Shown here piece by piece: positions 36,101 through 44,387 of a stretch of 64,000 bases of DNA. The notes beneath the pieces were generated by a model. It did not search any database, was not told the DNA's origin, and saw nothing but the letters and a program-made list of their open reading frames with translations. Position numbers and translations under genes: made by a program. Origin of the DNA: CAZEKB01 sp964512225 (GTDB lineage: Bacteria > Myxococcota_A > UBA796 > UBA9615); NCBI GenBank assembly GCA_964512225.1, contig CAZEKB010000023.1, positions 8,289 through 72,288 on the forward strand, written 5' to 3'. Position 1 is the first letter of the stretch, and each line of letters starts with the position of its first letter.

Positions 36101-37755
36101 TGTCGCGCGGGCGGCAGCTTGCTCCGTCCCGCGACGCCCCGGATGCCCGTCGCCACGCCGTAGTGCGGCGGGATCGCCCGCCCGAGCAGGTCCGCCTGCT
36201 GGGCGGGGGCGTCGATCTCGGGCACACGGACGTCCCACTCGACGCCGGTCCGCACGTCGGCCTCCCCGGCGGCGGTCAGCGCGGAGTCGAACCCCTGGGC
36301 GAGGTCCTGGATGTCGAGGTAGCCGTCGGCGAGCAGGGCCGGATCGGTGCGGATGGCCGAGGCGGGCACGAGCGGGGTGGACGGCACGACGGCGTGGGCG
36401 CGGATCGAGAAGAGGGCGACATCCGCCGCCGCGACCAAGAGCAGCAGCCCCCGACGGCGGTCGGCGGACTCCACCGAGCGGAAGATCACGACCACGAGCG
36501 CGAGGGTCGCGGCGGCCTGCGCGGCCCCCAGCGCCGAGGTGCCCACCGGCGCCTCGCTGCCGAGCAGCCACCGGGCGAGGGGCCGCGCGAGGGTGGCCAG
36601 GGCGAACAGCCCCAGGACTGCCATCGGGGCGGCCCCCGCCCGCAGGCGTCGGACGAGCGCGGGGGCGGGGATCTCCGTGAGGCGGTCCAACGCCTGCGCC
36701 CCCAGGATCGCGGCCGGGTAGAGGGCGAGCGCGGCGTAGACGAGGTCGACCGGCGACGACACCACGCGCAGGGGGGCGAACACCCAGCGCAGGCCGGGCA
36801 CCGCGGAGGCGCCCGCGCCGAAGAGGAGGAGCGCCCAGAGCACCATCCGGCGGTCGCGGAGCGGGACCACGCGAAGGGCGCCGAGCACGAACGCGACGGC
36901 GAGCACCGGCCCCGGGGTCAGGTCGCGGACGAGGACCCGCGGGGTGGGGGCGAGCCACCCCGCGAGGTTGCCGAGGCCGAGCGCCTGGTCGACGGGCAGG
37001 CCGCCCCCGCGGGCCCCCGCCTCCCCCAGCTCCAGGAGCATGGGGACGTACCCGGGCGCGCCCGCGAGCAACCCCAGTCCGCCCGCGATGGCCGCGCCGC
37101 GCAGGTCCCGTCCGCGCACGACCGCCCACAGCGCGAGCGCGGCCCCGGCCGTCGCCGCGACGCGCAGGTGCGTCCCCAGCAGCAGGAGCGCGATCGCCGC
37201 GCCCCCGGCGGCGAGCAGCCGTCGTCGTCGTCGGCCCTCGGCCTCGGCCGCGAGGTGGAGGCAGCCCAGCACGACCGGGAACCACACGAAGGCGGGCCAG
37301 GAGTCGAACTGCGCGTCGATCACGGCCGACGCGCCGATCGGTCCGACGGCGATCGCCAGGCCCGCGATGGTGGCGGACGCCGAGCTCGCCCCGTGGACTC
37401 GCACGGCCCAGCGCGTAGCCACGAACGTCCCGATCCCATGGAGGATCGTCACGACGAGCAGGGCGGGGAGCGCGGGGGCGACGAGGCCCGGCAGGACCCC
37501 CGGATAGAAGGGGCCCATGGGGACCACGTCCGCGAACAGCGAGACCCCGCCGAGCTTGCCCGGGACCCACCACGGCGACGTGCCCGTGGCGAGCGCGTGG
37601 CGCAGCCACTCCCACGACGGCAGCGCGTAGTAGAGCGCGTCGTCGGGCACGTCGACGCCGTCGGCGACGAGCAGCGGCCCGAGCAGCGCGGCGAGGGCGA
37701 CCCCGGCGACGGCGAGCTGCGTCCTGGGATCCTCCCACCGGCTCATGGACCCCAA
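33130..37755 (-). CDS. Giant membrane protein with two GT-C-like modules
   Basis: 1541 residues. The N-terminal module (about 1-470) has roughly a dozen helices with an early periplasmic acidic loop (ADGVDVPDDALYYALPSWEWL), and then a soluble domain to about 740, resembling YfhO-type membrane proteins. After a short beta domain (LRGSVAPLDPSSTHEVLVVGSLDL) and a helix, a second module starts near 925 (MGLIAILVAAAIARIPRL) with the loop ELIEHTYGPGSRRIVPVDVDG and LEVTHPPLWHALLSGI. This is the arrangement of ArnT/PMT-like (GT39/GT83) glycosyltransferases with its own C-terminal soluble tail. Fusion of two lipid-linked-sugar transferase-like modules is unusual. An alternative start is 37746. Confidence 0.8.
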   Translation of the reverse strand: MGSMSRWEDPRTQLAVAGVALAALLGPLLVADGVDVPDDALYYALPSWEWLRHALATGTSPWWVPGKLGGVSLFADVVPMGPFYPGVLPGLVAPALPALLVVTILHGIGTFVATRWAVRVHGASSASATIAGLAIAVGPIGASAVIDAQFDSWPAFVWFPVVLGCLHLAAEAEGRRRRRLLAAGGAAIALLLLGTHLRVAATAGAALALWAVVRGRDLRGAAIAGGLGLLAGAPGYVPMLLELGEAGARGGGLPVDQALGLGNLAGWLAPTPRVLVRDLTPGPVLAVAFVLGALRVVPLRDRRMVLWALLLFGAGASAVPGLRWVFAPLRVVSSPVDLVYAALALYPAAILGAQALDRLTEIPAPALVRRLRAGAAPMAVLGLFALATLARPLARWLLGSEAPVGTSALGAAQAAATLALVVVIFRSVESADRRRGLLLLVAAADVALFSIRAHAVVPSTPLVPASAIRTDPALLADGYLDIQDLAQGFDSALTAAGEADVRTGVEWDVRVPEIDAPAQQADLLGRAIPPHYGVATGIRGVAGRSKLPPARQIAALTPLADQLQTVQGDDDVLRALFGTPDGLGTRTMALHAVPVAVWGDEIAFRSPAPPPPCWFPTRWERVDDPSARVEASLAAGLELGVLESADSPGLPGGATCSVDGGRVVVRADREVVVVLPERTHAGRRAETASGTLRTFPVNQVQTGVVVPAGTTSFRLRFRPPGLVGTLAAGAVGWMLLLGLGAGLPRRDPRTTLTALALTAVLAGTLAAPAAAAELRGSVAPLDPSSTHEVLVVGSLDLAEPPLATVPVREDGTWVAEYDEPDGDVWVFLRQRILRPDGPTVTFHLPHDLAPVPPRGPRGFVRFRALPRGPALARADGGPLAGWWMAPVLLVLLLYGGGLLGLRLLRPAAPAPGPGPRTASIGPGAGRRTGAPRAGGEAPPMVPGERMGLIAILVAAAIARIPRLVSGPLELIEHTYGPGSRRIVPVDVDGTIATPLGERVLQAVLEPASLEVTHPPLWHALLSGIGAITDAAWALRLPSFAASLATVWVLHRLLRRVDPTAGLLAAGLYALTATGVHPGADATPYAFTALVSVGSIELMIRALEQGTPGSWRAWVGCLVAGFLCHYTVAILGAAQVVAVSVFVARRRDDPRWAEAGRSALKAALLLAPLPLGWSFLHFASFATVALDTRLFASVYPLDPGRWAFLGEFATVTAGAHPGDGPGGALLGFGLAAVGLVAVLRRDAQIGLLLLAAAAAWAGGTFFFHANLVDHLDGRVFYGFRWVSWFAPLLMGCGALGVVFAFRAGRVERLLVVAAGLLWTLSAFRLAIAPAASPRPAYDDAADRILAELADRDAVAVLPLWGQRGPLSHYLTRGDARLVDREDGVAWEIDGKRVFLEAIDEALPFETSATNGHFHRLWVGVVDERMFGRAKFSADAAARALQWADDHLLPDGSWSFEHLELRRYRVPPTPPGRVRVTDPSEDMRSVRFLEPNAPTCTDQGLEEGAEPRHRLNVRIVSPGGRVHAETIEGGPCTDPPPEVFFDL

Positions 37756-37805
37756 GAGTAGACGACGACGGTCCCGGGGGCGGTGTCGGCGGGCATGATG
37801 CGACC

Positions 37806-39233
37806 GTGCAAACGGCCATCGTTCAGGCGGGGGCGGTCGACGAGTCGCTCGCGCTCTGCGACCTCGCCGGGGAGCTCGGAGCGGCGGGTCACGACGTCGG
37901 GCTCGTCCTCGAGGCGCAGGAGCCGGACTTCGAGGCCGCGGTCGCGCGGCTGGCCCCCGACGTCGTGTTCGTGCAGGCGGCGTTCATGGGCGAGCAGTGG
38001 GTCCGGCGGATCCTCCCCCGCCTGCCCCCGGGCGTCCCCGCCGTCCTCGTGGGCACCGCGGCGACGTTCGACCCCGACCTCGTCGTGCGGGTGGGGGCCT
38101 GGGGCGCGCTCCAGGGAGAGCTCGACGACTCCGGGCCCGCCCTGGTCGCTGCGCTCGCCGGGGGCGACCTCGCCGCCGTCCCCGGCCTGGTCCGGCCCGA
38201 CGGCGTCGGGGGCACGACCGGCGTCCCCTGGGGCGATCCCCCGGGCGACCTCGACGTTCGACCGCTCCCGGACCGCGCGCTGTACTTCGACCGCTACCCC
38301 GCCCTCGGCCGGTTCCCCTGGAAGCGGTTCGCGACCGGCCGGGGGTGCGTCCACTCCTGCGGCTTCTGCTACCTGCCCGGCCTGCGCGAGAGCTACGGCG
38401 GGGCCCGCGCGGCGGTGCGGCGCAAGTCGGTGAGCCGGGTCATCGAGGAGGTGCGCGCGGTGCGGGCCCGCTGGCCGCTCACGCACATCCACTTCGCCGA
38501 CGACCTGTTCGCCCCGAAGCGGGCGTGGCTCGAGGAGCTGGCGGAGCGCTTCCCCCGGGAGATCGGCGTCCCCTTCTCCTGCAATACGTCGCCCGAGACG
38601 ATCACGGAGCGCAACGCGGTGCTGCTGGGGATCGCGGGCGCGCGCGTGGTGGGGATCGGCCTCGAGACGGGCACCGAGCGCAACCGCAGCGAGCTGCTCG
38701 GTCGGCCCACGAAGGACGCGGCCATCCGCGCGGCGGCGTCGCGGCTCAAGGCCCAGGGCGTGCGCCTGCTGACGTTCAACATGATCGCGAACCCCGGCGA
38801 GACGGTGGAGGACGCGATCGCCACCGTGCGGCTCAACCAGGAGCTCGGCACGGACTTCCCCCGCATCAACCTGGCCTACCCCGCGCCCGGGTCGCACCTG
38901 GAGACGCTGATGGCGGAGCGGGGCATCCCCCCGATCGCCCCCGACGCTCACGAGCGCAGCGACTGGCGAGCGTGGTGCGCCGAGGGCGACCCGGTGCCCT
39001 ACGAGGTCCTGGCTCGGCTGTTCCGCCTCGCCGTGCGCCGCCGCCTCCCCGAGCCCCTCCTGCGGCGCCTCATGACTCGGATCCCGGACGCGAAGTGGTT
39101 GCTGCCTCTGGTCTTGTACGATGCGAGCGTCGAGATGCGGTGGAGCGGTGTCCCGTTGTGGGAGGCCGTGCGCTACGGGTGGCGAGTGGGCCCCCCGAAT
39201 CGTCGCGTGACGTACCACGAGAGCCTCCCCTGA
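37806..39233 (+). CDS. B12-binding-type radical SAM protein
   Basis: 475 residues from a GTG start. Residues 1-120 form a Rossmann-like cobalamin-binding-type domain but lack the DxHxxG base-off motif (VVFVQAAFMGE at the equivalent place). The radical SAM cluster motif is C181-x3-C185-x2-C188 (RGCVHSCGFCYLPG), followed by FADDLFAPKRAW, GIGLETGTERN and NMIANPGETVED, as in the MiaB/hopanoid-HpnP/Elp3-like SAM group. The reaction is unknown (methylation or rearrangement). Its TGA shares one base with the start of the kinase (TGATG), implying coupled expression. It diverges from the giant membrane protein 51 bp away. Confidence 0.87.
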   Translation: MQTAIVQAGAVDESLALCDLAGELGAAGHDVGLVLEAQEPDFEAAVARLAPDVVFVQAAFMGEQWVRRILPRLPPGVPAVLVGTAATFDPDLVVRVGAWGALQGELDDSGPALVAALAGGDLAAVPGLVRPDGVGGTTGVPWGDPPGDLDVRPLPDRALYFDRYPALGRFPWKRFATGRGCVHSCGFCYLPGLRESYGGARAAVRRKSVSRVIEEVRAVRARWPLTHIHFADDLFAPKRAWLEELAERFPREIGVPFSCNTSPETITERNAVLLGIAGARVVGIGLETGTERNRSELLGRPTKDAAIRAAASRLKAQGVRLLTFNMIANPGETVEDAIATVRLNQELGTDFPRINLAYPAPGSHLETLMAERGIPPIAPDAHERSDWRAWCAEGDPVPYEVLARLFRLAVRRRLPEPLLRRLMTRIPDAKWLLPLVLYDASVEMRWSGVPLWEAVRYGWRVGPPNRRVTYHESLP

Positions 39234-40687
39234 TGATCTGGAAGAAGCGCCCCGGGCGGCGCGACGAGAAGGCGACCAGGCGCTTCCCGGGGGCCGAGAT
39301 CTCTCGGTCCGGGGCGGACCTCGTCGTGCCCGAGGGGGACGCCGACGACACATTCGACACGGGCGCCGAAGAGGCCCCGCTGGTCCTCATCGTGGTGGAC
39401 GGCCGGCCCGGCGCGGCCGCTCCGGAGACGGCCTTCCGGGCGCTCGGCTACCGCACCCGGGTCGAGCAGTCCGGGCCCGACGCGGTGTTCGCGCTCGACT
39501 CGGAGTCGCCCGAGGTCGTATTCCTCGACTGCTGGCGGTCCGAGATGGACCCCATGTCCTTCCTGAACGTCGCCCAGCGGATGCGCCCCGACCTCGGCGC
39601 GTCGGTCATCGCGCTCGTGCCGTCGGAGGACGACGGCTTCCGCAGAGCGCTCCTCGAGGACGCGGGCGTCGAGGCCCTGGTGTCGCCCCCCCTCACTGCG
39701 GGATCGGTGGCCGGGGCCGTGGGCCGGGTGCGCCTGCGCGAGCTCGCCCCCATCGGCGCGGCCACGGTCGCGGAGACCGAAGACGTGGCGGTGGTGGAGG
39801 AGGCCGAGCCCTCGATGCGCGTGCAGGTCGTGCCGTCGGGCGAGGTGCGAGCCCCGGGCGAGGTGATCGACGGTCGGTACGAGGTCCTGGGCCTGTTCGG
39901 CAAGGGCGGGGCGGCCCACGTCTACCGGGTCAAGGACCGGGTCCGCGACGAGGAGCTCGCCCTCAAGCTGCTCAAGGCCAACGCGCTCGACCCCCACGCG
40001 GAGCGGCGGTTCGAGCGCGAGCTGCGCATCCTCGCGTCGCTCGAGAACCCGAGCATCGTCCGCACCTACGACAACGGCCGCCTCGACGGTCGGCCCTACT
40101 TCACGATGGAGGCGCTGGACGGTCGCACGCTGCGCCGGTTCATGCGCGAGGTCTCGGCTCGCGACCTGTCCACCCGCTTCGCGATCGAGCTGCTGCTTCA
40201 CATCTGCCGGGGGCTCGCGGCGACCCATCGGCTCGGCGTCATCCACCGCGACATCAAGCCGTCGAACCTCTTCGTCGTGGGGGACGGGCCCCAGGTCAAG
40301 CTGACGGACTTCGGCATCGCCCGGGACGACGATCCGAGCTCGGCGATGACGACGATCGGGATCGTCGTGGGCACGCCGGGCTACGTCGCCCCCGAGCGCC
40401 TCGTCGTGGGCGGGCCGCACGCTCCGGCGTCCGACATCTTCAGCCTCGGCGTGGTGGGATACGAACTGTTCGCGCGGCGGCGTCCGTTCCAGGGGAGGAA
40501 CCCGGCCGACCTGCTGCGCGCCATGACCGAGGAGTCTCCGATGCCGCTGACGAAGATCGATTCCCGTGTGCCCCACTCGCTCGACGCGCTGCTGCGCTCG
40601 ATGGTCGCGCCCGAGCCCGGGCAGCGGCCGCGCAGCGTGGTCGACGTGGCCTCCGAGCTCCGGCGGATCCGGGCGGCTCTGCGATGA
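39233..40687 (+). CDS. Ser/Thr protein kinase with N-terminal pseudo-receiver
   Basis: 484 residues. Residues about 48-185 resemble a response-regulator receiver: a central Asp in VVFLDCWRSEMD is kept, but the acidic pair reads VDG, and the Thr and Lys switch residues are missing, so it is probably not phosphorylated in the usual way. The kinase domain (about 210-480) has GKGGAAHVYRV, catalytic Lys in LALKLLKA, HRDIKPSN, DFGIAR and GTPGYVAPE. No membrane helix was seen, so it is cytosolic. It overlaps the radical SAM gene upstream and the RCC1 lipoprotein downstream (ATGA). Confidence 0.9.
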   Translation: MIWKKRPGRRDEKATRRFPGAEISRSGADLVVPEGDADDTFDTGAEEAPLVLIVVDGRPGAAAPETAFRALGYRTRVEQSGPDAVFALDSESPEVVFLDCWRSEMDPMSFLNVAQRMRPDLGASVIALVPSEDDGFRRALLEDAGVEALVSPPLTAGSVAGAVGRVRLRELAPIGAATVAETEDVAVVEEAEPSMRVQVVPSGEVRAPGEVIDGRYEVLGLFGKGGAAHVYRVKDRVRDEELALKLLKANALDPHAERRFERELRILASLENPSIVRTYDNGRLDGRPYFTMEALDGRTLRRFMREVSARDLSTRFAIELLLHICRGLAATHRLGVIHRDIKPSNLFVVGDGPQVKLTDFGIARDDDPSSAMTTIGIVVGTPGYVAPERLVVGGPHAPASDIFSLGVVGYELFARRRPFQGRNPADLLRAMTEESPMPLTKIDSRVPHSLDALLRSMVAPEPGQRPRSVVDVASELRRIRAALR

Positions 40688-41730
40688 AACGCTTCCTGGT
40701 CGGCCTCCTCCCCGTCGCCCTCCTCGCCTGCGATCCGCCCCGGGAGGGGGACGAGCCCGGCGAGTGCAGCGACGGCATCGACAACAACAACGACGGCGCG
40801 GTCGACTGCGCCGACGAGCAGTGCCTCCGGTCGCCGGACTGCGCCGGGGACGACGACGACGTGGTGGACGACGACGACGCGGTGGACGACGACGACGCGG
40901 TGGACGACGACGACGCGGGCCCGGGCGACTGGGTCGACATCACCGCCGGCGACTTCCACTCCTGCGCGCTCGACTCGAACGGGAACGTCGCGTGCTGGGG
41001 CTGGAACCACGCGGGCCAGGGCACCTCCCCCGGCGTCGCGTTCACGAACATCGGCGCCGGGTGGTCCCACACCTGCGGGCAGGACGAGGCGGGCGTCGTG
41101 CACTGCTTCGGCCGGGACGACGAGCTCGACTGGGGCCAGGGCGAAGCGCCGGAGTCGCCGTTCGCGAGCATGGGCGTCGGGTCCCACCACACCTGCGGCG
41201 TGGGCGAGGACGGCGCCTCCACCTGCTGGGGTCGCAACGAGGACGGGCAGACCGACGTCCCCGCGGGGGCCTACGTCGAGATCCAGGGCGGCAAGTTCCA
41301 CACCTGCGGGCTGCGCACCGACGGCGAGATCACGTGCTGGGGCGACGAGAGCGAGGGGCAGCTCGAGGCGCCCCCCGGCCCGTACGAGCACTTCGCGGTG
41401 GGCGAGTTCGCGGGGTGCGGCGTGCTCCGCAGCGGCGACGTCGTGTGCTGGGGGATCGACCAAGGCGACCTGCTGAGCCCCCCGCAGGAGCCGTTCACGG
41501 CCCTCACGGTCGGCAAGGCGCACGCCTGCGGCCTGAACGTCGGCGGGAGCGTGACCTGCTGGGGCGTGGGCCGCAGCGGCGAGACCGAGGTCCCCGCGGG
41601 GTCGACCTGGGTCGCGATCGACGCGGGATCGAGTCACACCTGCGGCATCACGACCGGCGGCGAGCTCGGCTGCTGGGGCAGCGACGAGACCGAGAAGGGC
41701 GAGGAGGTGGGTCAGTCGACCCCGCCGTGA
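40684..41730 (+). CDS. RCC1-repeat beta-propeller lipoprotein
   Basis: 348 residues. Lipobox LLAC, a DNNNDGAVDCADEQC repeat, and an acidic linker of four DDDD blocks. The rest is seven RCC1-like blades of about 35-40 residues with the recurring pattern (G-x-x-H-(T/S)-C-(G/A)-L-x-x-x-G-x-(V/I)-x-C-W-G), for example GDFHSCALDSNGNVACWG and GKAHACGLNVGGSVTCWG. The conserved pair of Cys per blade suggests disulfides in the periplasm or on the surface. Likely a protein-binding propeller. It is the last of three overlapping genes with the radical SAM enzyme and the pseudo-receiver kinase. Confidence 0.9.
   Translation: MKRFLVGLLPVALLACDPPREGDEPGECSDGIDNNNDGAVDCADEQCLRSPDCAGDDDDVVDDDDAVDDDDAVDDDDAGPGDWVDITAGDFHSCALDSNGNVACWGWNHAGQGTSPGVAFTNIGAGWSHTCGQDEAGVVHCFGRDDELDWGQGEAPESPFASMGVGSHHTCGVGEDGASTCWGRNEDGQTDVPAGAYVEIQGGKFHTCGLRTDGEITCWGDESEGQLEAPPGPYEHFAVGEFAGCGVLRSGDVVCWGIDQGDLLSPPQEPFTALTVGKAHACGLNVGGSVTCWGVGRSGETEVPAGSTWVAIDAGSSHTCGITTGGELGCWGSDETEKGEEVGQSTPP
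40849..40914 (+). repeat. Tandem 18-bp repeat encoding DDDDAV
   Basis: Four GAC-x4 blocks separated by GTG/GCG GTG form almost identical 18-bp units in the linker of the RCC1 lipoprotein. The same unit occurs six times in the FGE-like lipoprotein near 63.1 kb. Confidence 0.85.
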
Positions 41731-41740
41731 TCGAGAGCCG

Positions 41741-44341
41741 ATGACGGAGTCCTCGTCCGCGCGACGAAGCCTCGCCGTCGCGGCGGGGCGGGGCGCCTTC
41801 GCGGCGCCCTTCTTCGTCATGCCGGCGTTCCTCACGATCGACGCGCCGGACCTTCATCAGGGCCACGGAGTCCACGTCCAGGAGGCGATCGCGCTGGCGC
41901 TGCTCGGCGCCGTGATCGGGCTGGTCCGGGGCTTCGACGGGGGCGGGGGCGGGGCGGACTTCCTGCGGCGGCTCGGTCGGGCGGGGGCCGTGGTCCTGGG
42001 CGTCGCCGCGACGATCGCCGCGCTGCCGTGGATCGCCGTGCGGGCCGCCGACCGCGCGGCGGATCTGCTCGACGTCTTCCCCGCCGACGCTTACGGCTGG
42101 GGCGACCGGTACGTGCCGGACGCGCCGACCCTCGTCTTGATCGCGCTGGTCGCGATCGGCGAAGCGATCCGACGGCATCGCGGCGTCGCGTACGCGGGCC
42201 CGCACGTGGCCCTGATCGCCTGCGTCGGGGTCGCCGGGGCGCGGTTGGCCGAGCTCGCCGCCGTCGCCGGACCCGTCCCGCGGTGGGCGCTTTGGGGCCT
42301 CCTCGCCGCGCTGCTCCTGCCCCGGGGCGTGGCCTGGGAGGAGGCCCTCGACGCCGTCCCGGCCCGGGCGGCCCTGGCCGTCGCGGGCGTGCTCGCGGTG
42401 GGGGCCGTCGCCCCCCCGACGCTGCCGTCGCTGTTGCTCGACGCGGCGGTGGTCGCCATCGCCTGGAGGTTCGGCCAGTCCGGGCGCGGCGCGCTGCGGA
42501 TCCCGCCGGAGCTGAGCACCCTCGGCTTCGCGGCGGCCGCGGTCTTCCTCGTCCCCGCGGCCTGGCTGCTGCTCACCGTGATCCCCGCGGCGGCCGGGGC
42601 GCTTGCCTCGCTCTTCCCGGCCGAGCACCCGGACGGCTTCCGCGCCTTCGCCGCCTGGGTTCGCGTCCCCGCCATCGGCTTCGGGCTCGTGGGGCTCGCG
42701 CACGTCGTCCGCGGGGGCGATCGGCGCTGGGTCCTGGGGGCCGGGGCGTGGATCGCCGTGGGGTTCGTCGGCGCCGCCCTCGTGGGGGTGCTGTACGGCA
42801 CGCCGGCGGCCGATCTCGCCTCGATCCTGCCGTCGCTCGGCGCGGGCGTCGCCGCCATCGCGCTCCTCCGCGGCCCCTCGCCGGCGGGGCGCGCGCTGGG
42901 GGCGGGCCCGGTGGTCCTGGCCGCCGTCGTGGGGGCGACCGCGGGGCGGATCGTATGCGCCTCCTTCCTCCCGATGATGTCGCCGGTCGCCTTGCAGCTC
43001 GGCGTCGGCGCGCTGATCGGGGGCTTCGCGGGTCGAGCCCTGGCGGGTCGACTCGAGGGGCCGCCCGACGCCCCCTGGGGGTACGCGGGCACCCTCTTCG
43101 TGTGGGTGTATTCGGCCTACCTGCCCATGTTCGTGGCCGTCGCCTACGGGCTGCATCGGGAGTGGGTCCTGGCGGTGCTCGCGGTGGCCGCCGTCGTGCT
43201 CGCCACGACTCGGGTGCGGGCCCGCTGGGTGGTGTACGGCTGCTTCTACGCGACGTTCGCGATCGTCGCTTCGTTCAAGACGGGCCCGTCCGAGCAGCAC
43301 TGCGCGACGGTGGCGGCGACGGGGGGCGCCGACCTGGTCTTCCCCCGGTTCGGGGCCGATCACGACCGCACCCTCGTGGAGCCCTACGACGTGCTCCCCG
43401 TGCGGGGGACGTCCCACGTGATCGTGGCGCAGAAGCGGTACCAGAAGACGGGCGGGCACCTCGCGCTGATCGACGTCGAGCGAGGCGTGGAGACGGGGCG
43501 GCTGCGGCCGGGCGACCTCCGCGTCCCCGGCAGCCCGGCCACCTGGCCCGAGCGGATGGAGTGGGACCCCCGGCGCGGCACCGCGTGGGTGCAGATCCTC
43601 GCCGGGGACAGCTACTCGATGTGGGAGGTCGCCGCGACGCCGGCGACGGCCCCGACCCGGCTCGAGCTCCGGCGGCGCGTGCCCCTGCTGTGGGAGCCCG
43701 GGAGCCCCGGCATCGACGAGCGCCTCGATCGGCTCGTGGTGTCGCTCGTGCCCAACCGGGAGGAGAGCGCGCCCCCGCTGCTCGGCGCGTACGACCTCGA
43801 GACGCTCAAGGGCCGGCTGCCCGACCGACTCGCCGACGACGCGCGGGGCGTGTTCGAGATGGCCGACTACGTGGCCGTCGACGCGTGGTCGGGTGCCTAC
43901 TACGTGCCCGCGTTCATCGACCTCGTCCGCTTCGCGATCGTGGAGGTGAGCGCGGAGGACGGGCGCAGCCTTCGCCGTCGGGAGACCTTCCACCCCACCG
44001 TGGGCCTCGCCGCCGACGGGCGCCGGGGGCGGATCCACCTCACCAACTCGATGGCGAGCACCCTCGACATCCGGTCCACGGCGGACCTCCGCCTCCTGCA
44101 GCGCCTGCCCACGGGGGCGTTCCCCCGGGACGTCGTCTTCGACGCCGACCGGGGCCTGCTCTTCGTCGCGGGGTACGGCGACGGCGTGGTCACCACCTTC
44201 GACGTCGCCGGCGCGGAGGCCCGCCCCGTCGCGGAGGTCCGCCTGGGCCCCCTGCTCCGCGGGTTGGGGCTGGATCCCGTGAGCGGGCGCGTCTTCGGCG
44301 CGTCGGGGTGCGGGGTCTTCGAGGTGCCGACGGCCCGGTGA
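41741..44341 (+). CDS. Membrane protein fused to a soluble beta-propeller
   Basis: 866 residues. Roughly the first 500 residues are strongly hydrophobic with about fifteen helices. From about 520 to the end it is soluble and beta-rich (YQKTGGHLALIDVERGVETGRL, GAYDLETLKGRLPDRLADD, AYYVPAFIDLVRF, LHLTNSMASTLDI-like RIHLTNSMASTLDIRST, RDVVFDADRGLLFVAGYGDGVVTTFDV), the pattern of a YVTN/NHL-type propeller. It starts 10 bp after the RCC1 gene, so it may share its transcript. Function unknown; transport or envelope sensing are guesses. Confidence 0.78.
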   Translation: MTESSSARRSLAVAAGRGAFAAPFFVMPAFLTIDAPDLHQGHGVHVQEAIALALLGAVIGLVRGFDGGGGGADFLRRLGRAGAVVLGVAATIAALPWIAVRAADRAADLLDVFPADAYGWGDRYVPDAPTLVLIALVAIGEAIRRHRGVAYAGPHVALIACVGVAGARLAELAAVAGPVPRWALWGLLAALLLPRGVAWEEALDAVPARAALAVAGVLAVGAVAPPTLPSLLLDAAVVAIAWRFGQSGRGALRIPPELSTLGFAAAAVFLVPAAWLLLTVIPAAAGALASLFPAEHPDGFRAFAAWVRVPAIGFGLVGLAHVVRGGDRRWVLGAGAWIAVGFVGAALVGVLYGTPAADLASILPSLGAGVAAIALLRGPSPAGRALGAGPVVLAAVVGATAGRIVCASFLPMMSPVALQLGVGALIGGFAGRALAGRLEGPPDAPWGYAGTLFVWVYSAYLPMFVAVAYGLHREWVLAVLAVAAVVLATTRVRARWVVYGCFYATFAIVASFKTGPSEQHCATVAATGGADLVFPRFGADHDRTLVEPYDVLPVRGTSHVIVAQKRYQKTGGHLALIDVERGVETGRLRPGDLRVPGSPATWPERMEWDPRRGTAWVQILAGDSYSMWEVAATPATAPTRLELRRRVPLLWEPGSPGIDERLDRLVVSLVPNREESAPPLLGAYDLETLKGRLPDRLADDARGVFEMADYVAVDAWSGAYYVPAFIDLVRFAIVEVSAEDGRSLRRRETFHPTVGLAADGRRGRIHLTNSMASTLDIRSTADLRLLQRLPTGAFPRDVVFDADRGLLFVAGYGDGVVTTFDVAGAEARPVAEVRLGPLLRGLGLDPVSGRVFGASGCGVFEVPTAR

Positions 44342-44387
44342 GTCGCGCCGGCGACACGCGCGCGCCGCCCCGTGATAGACCCCCGTG

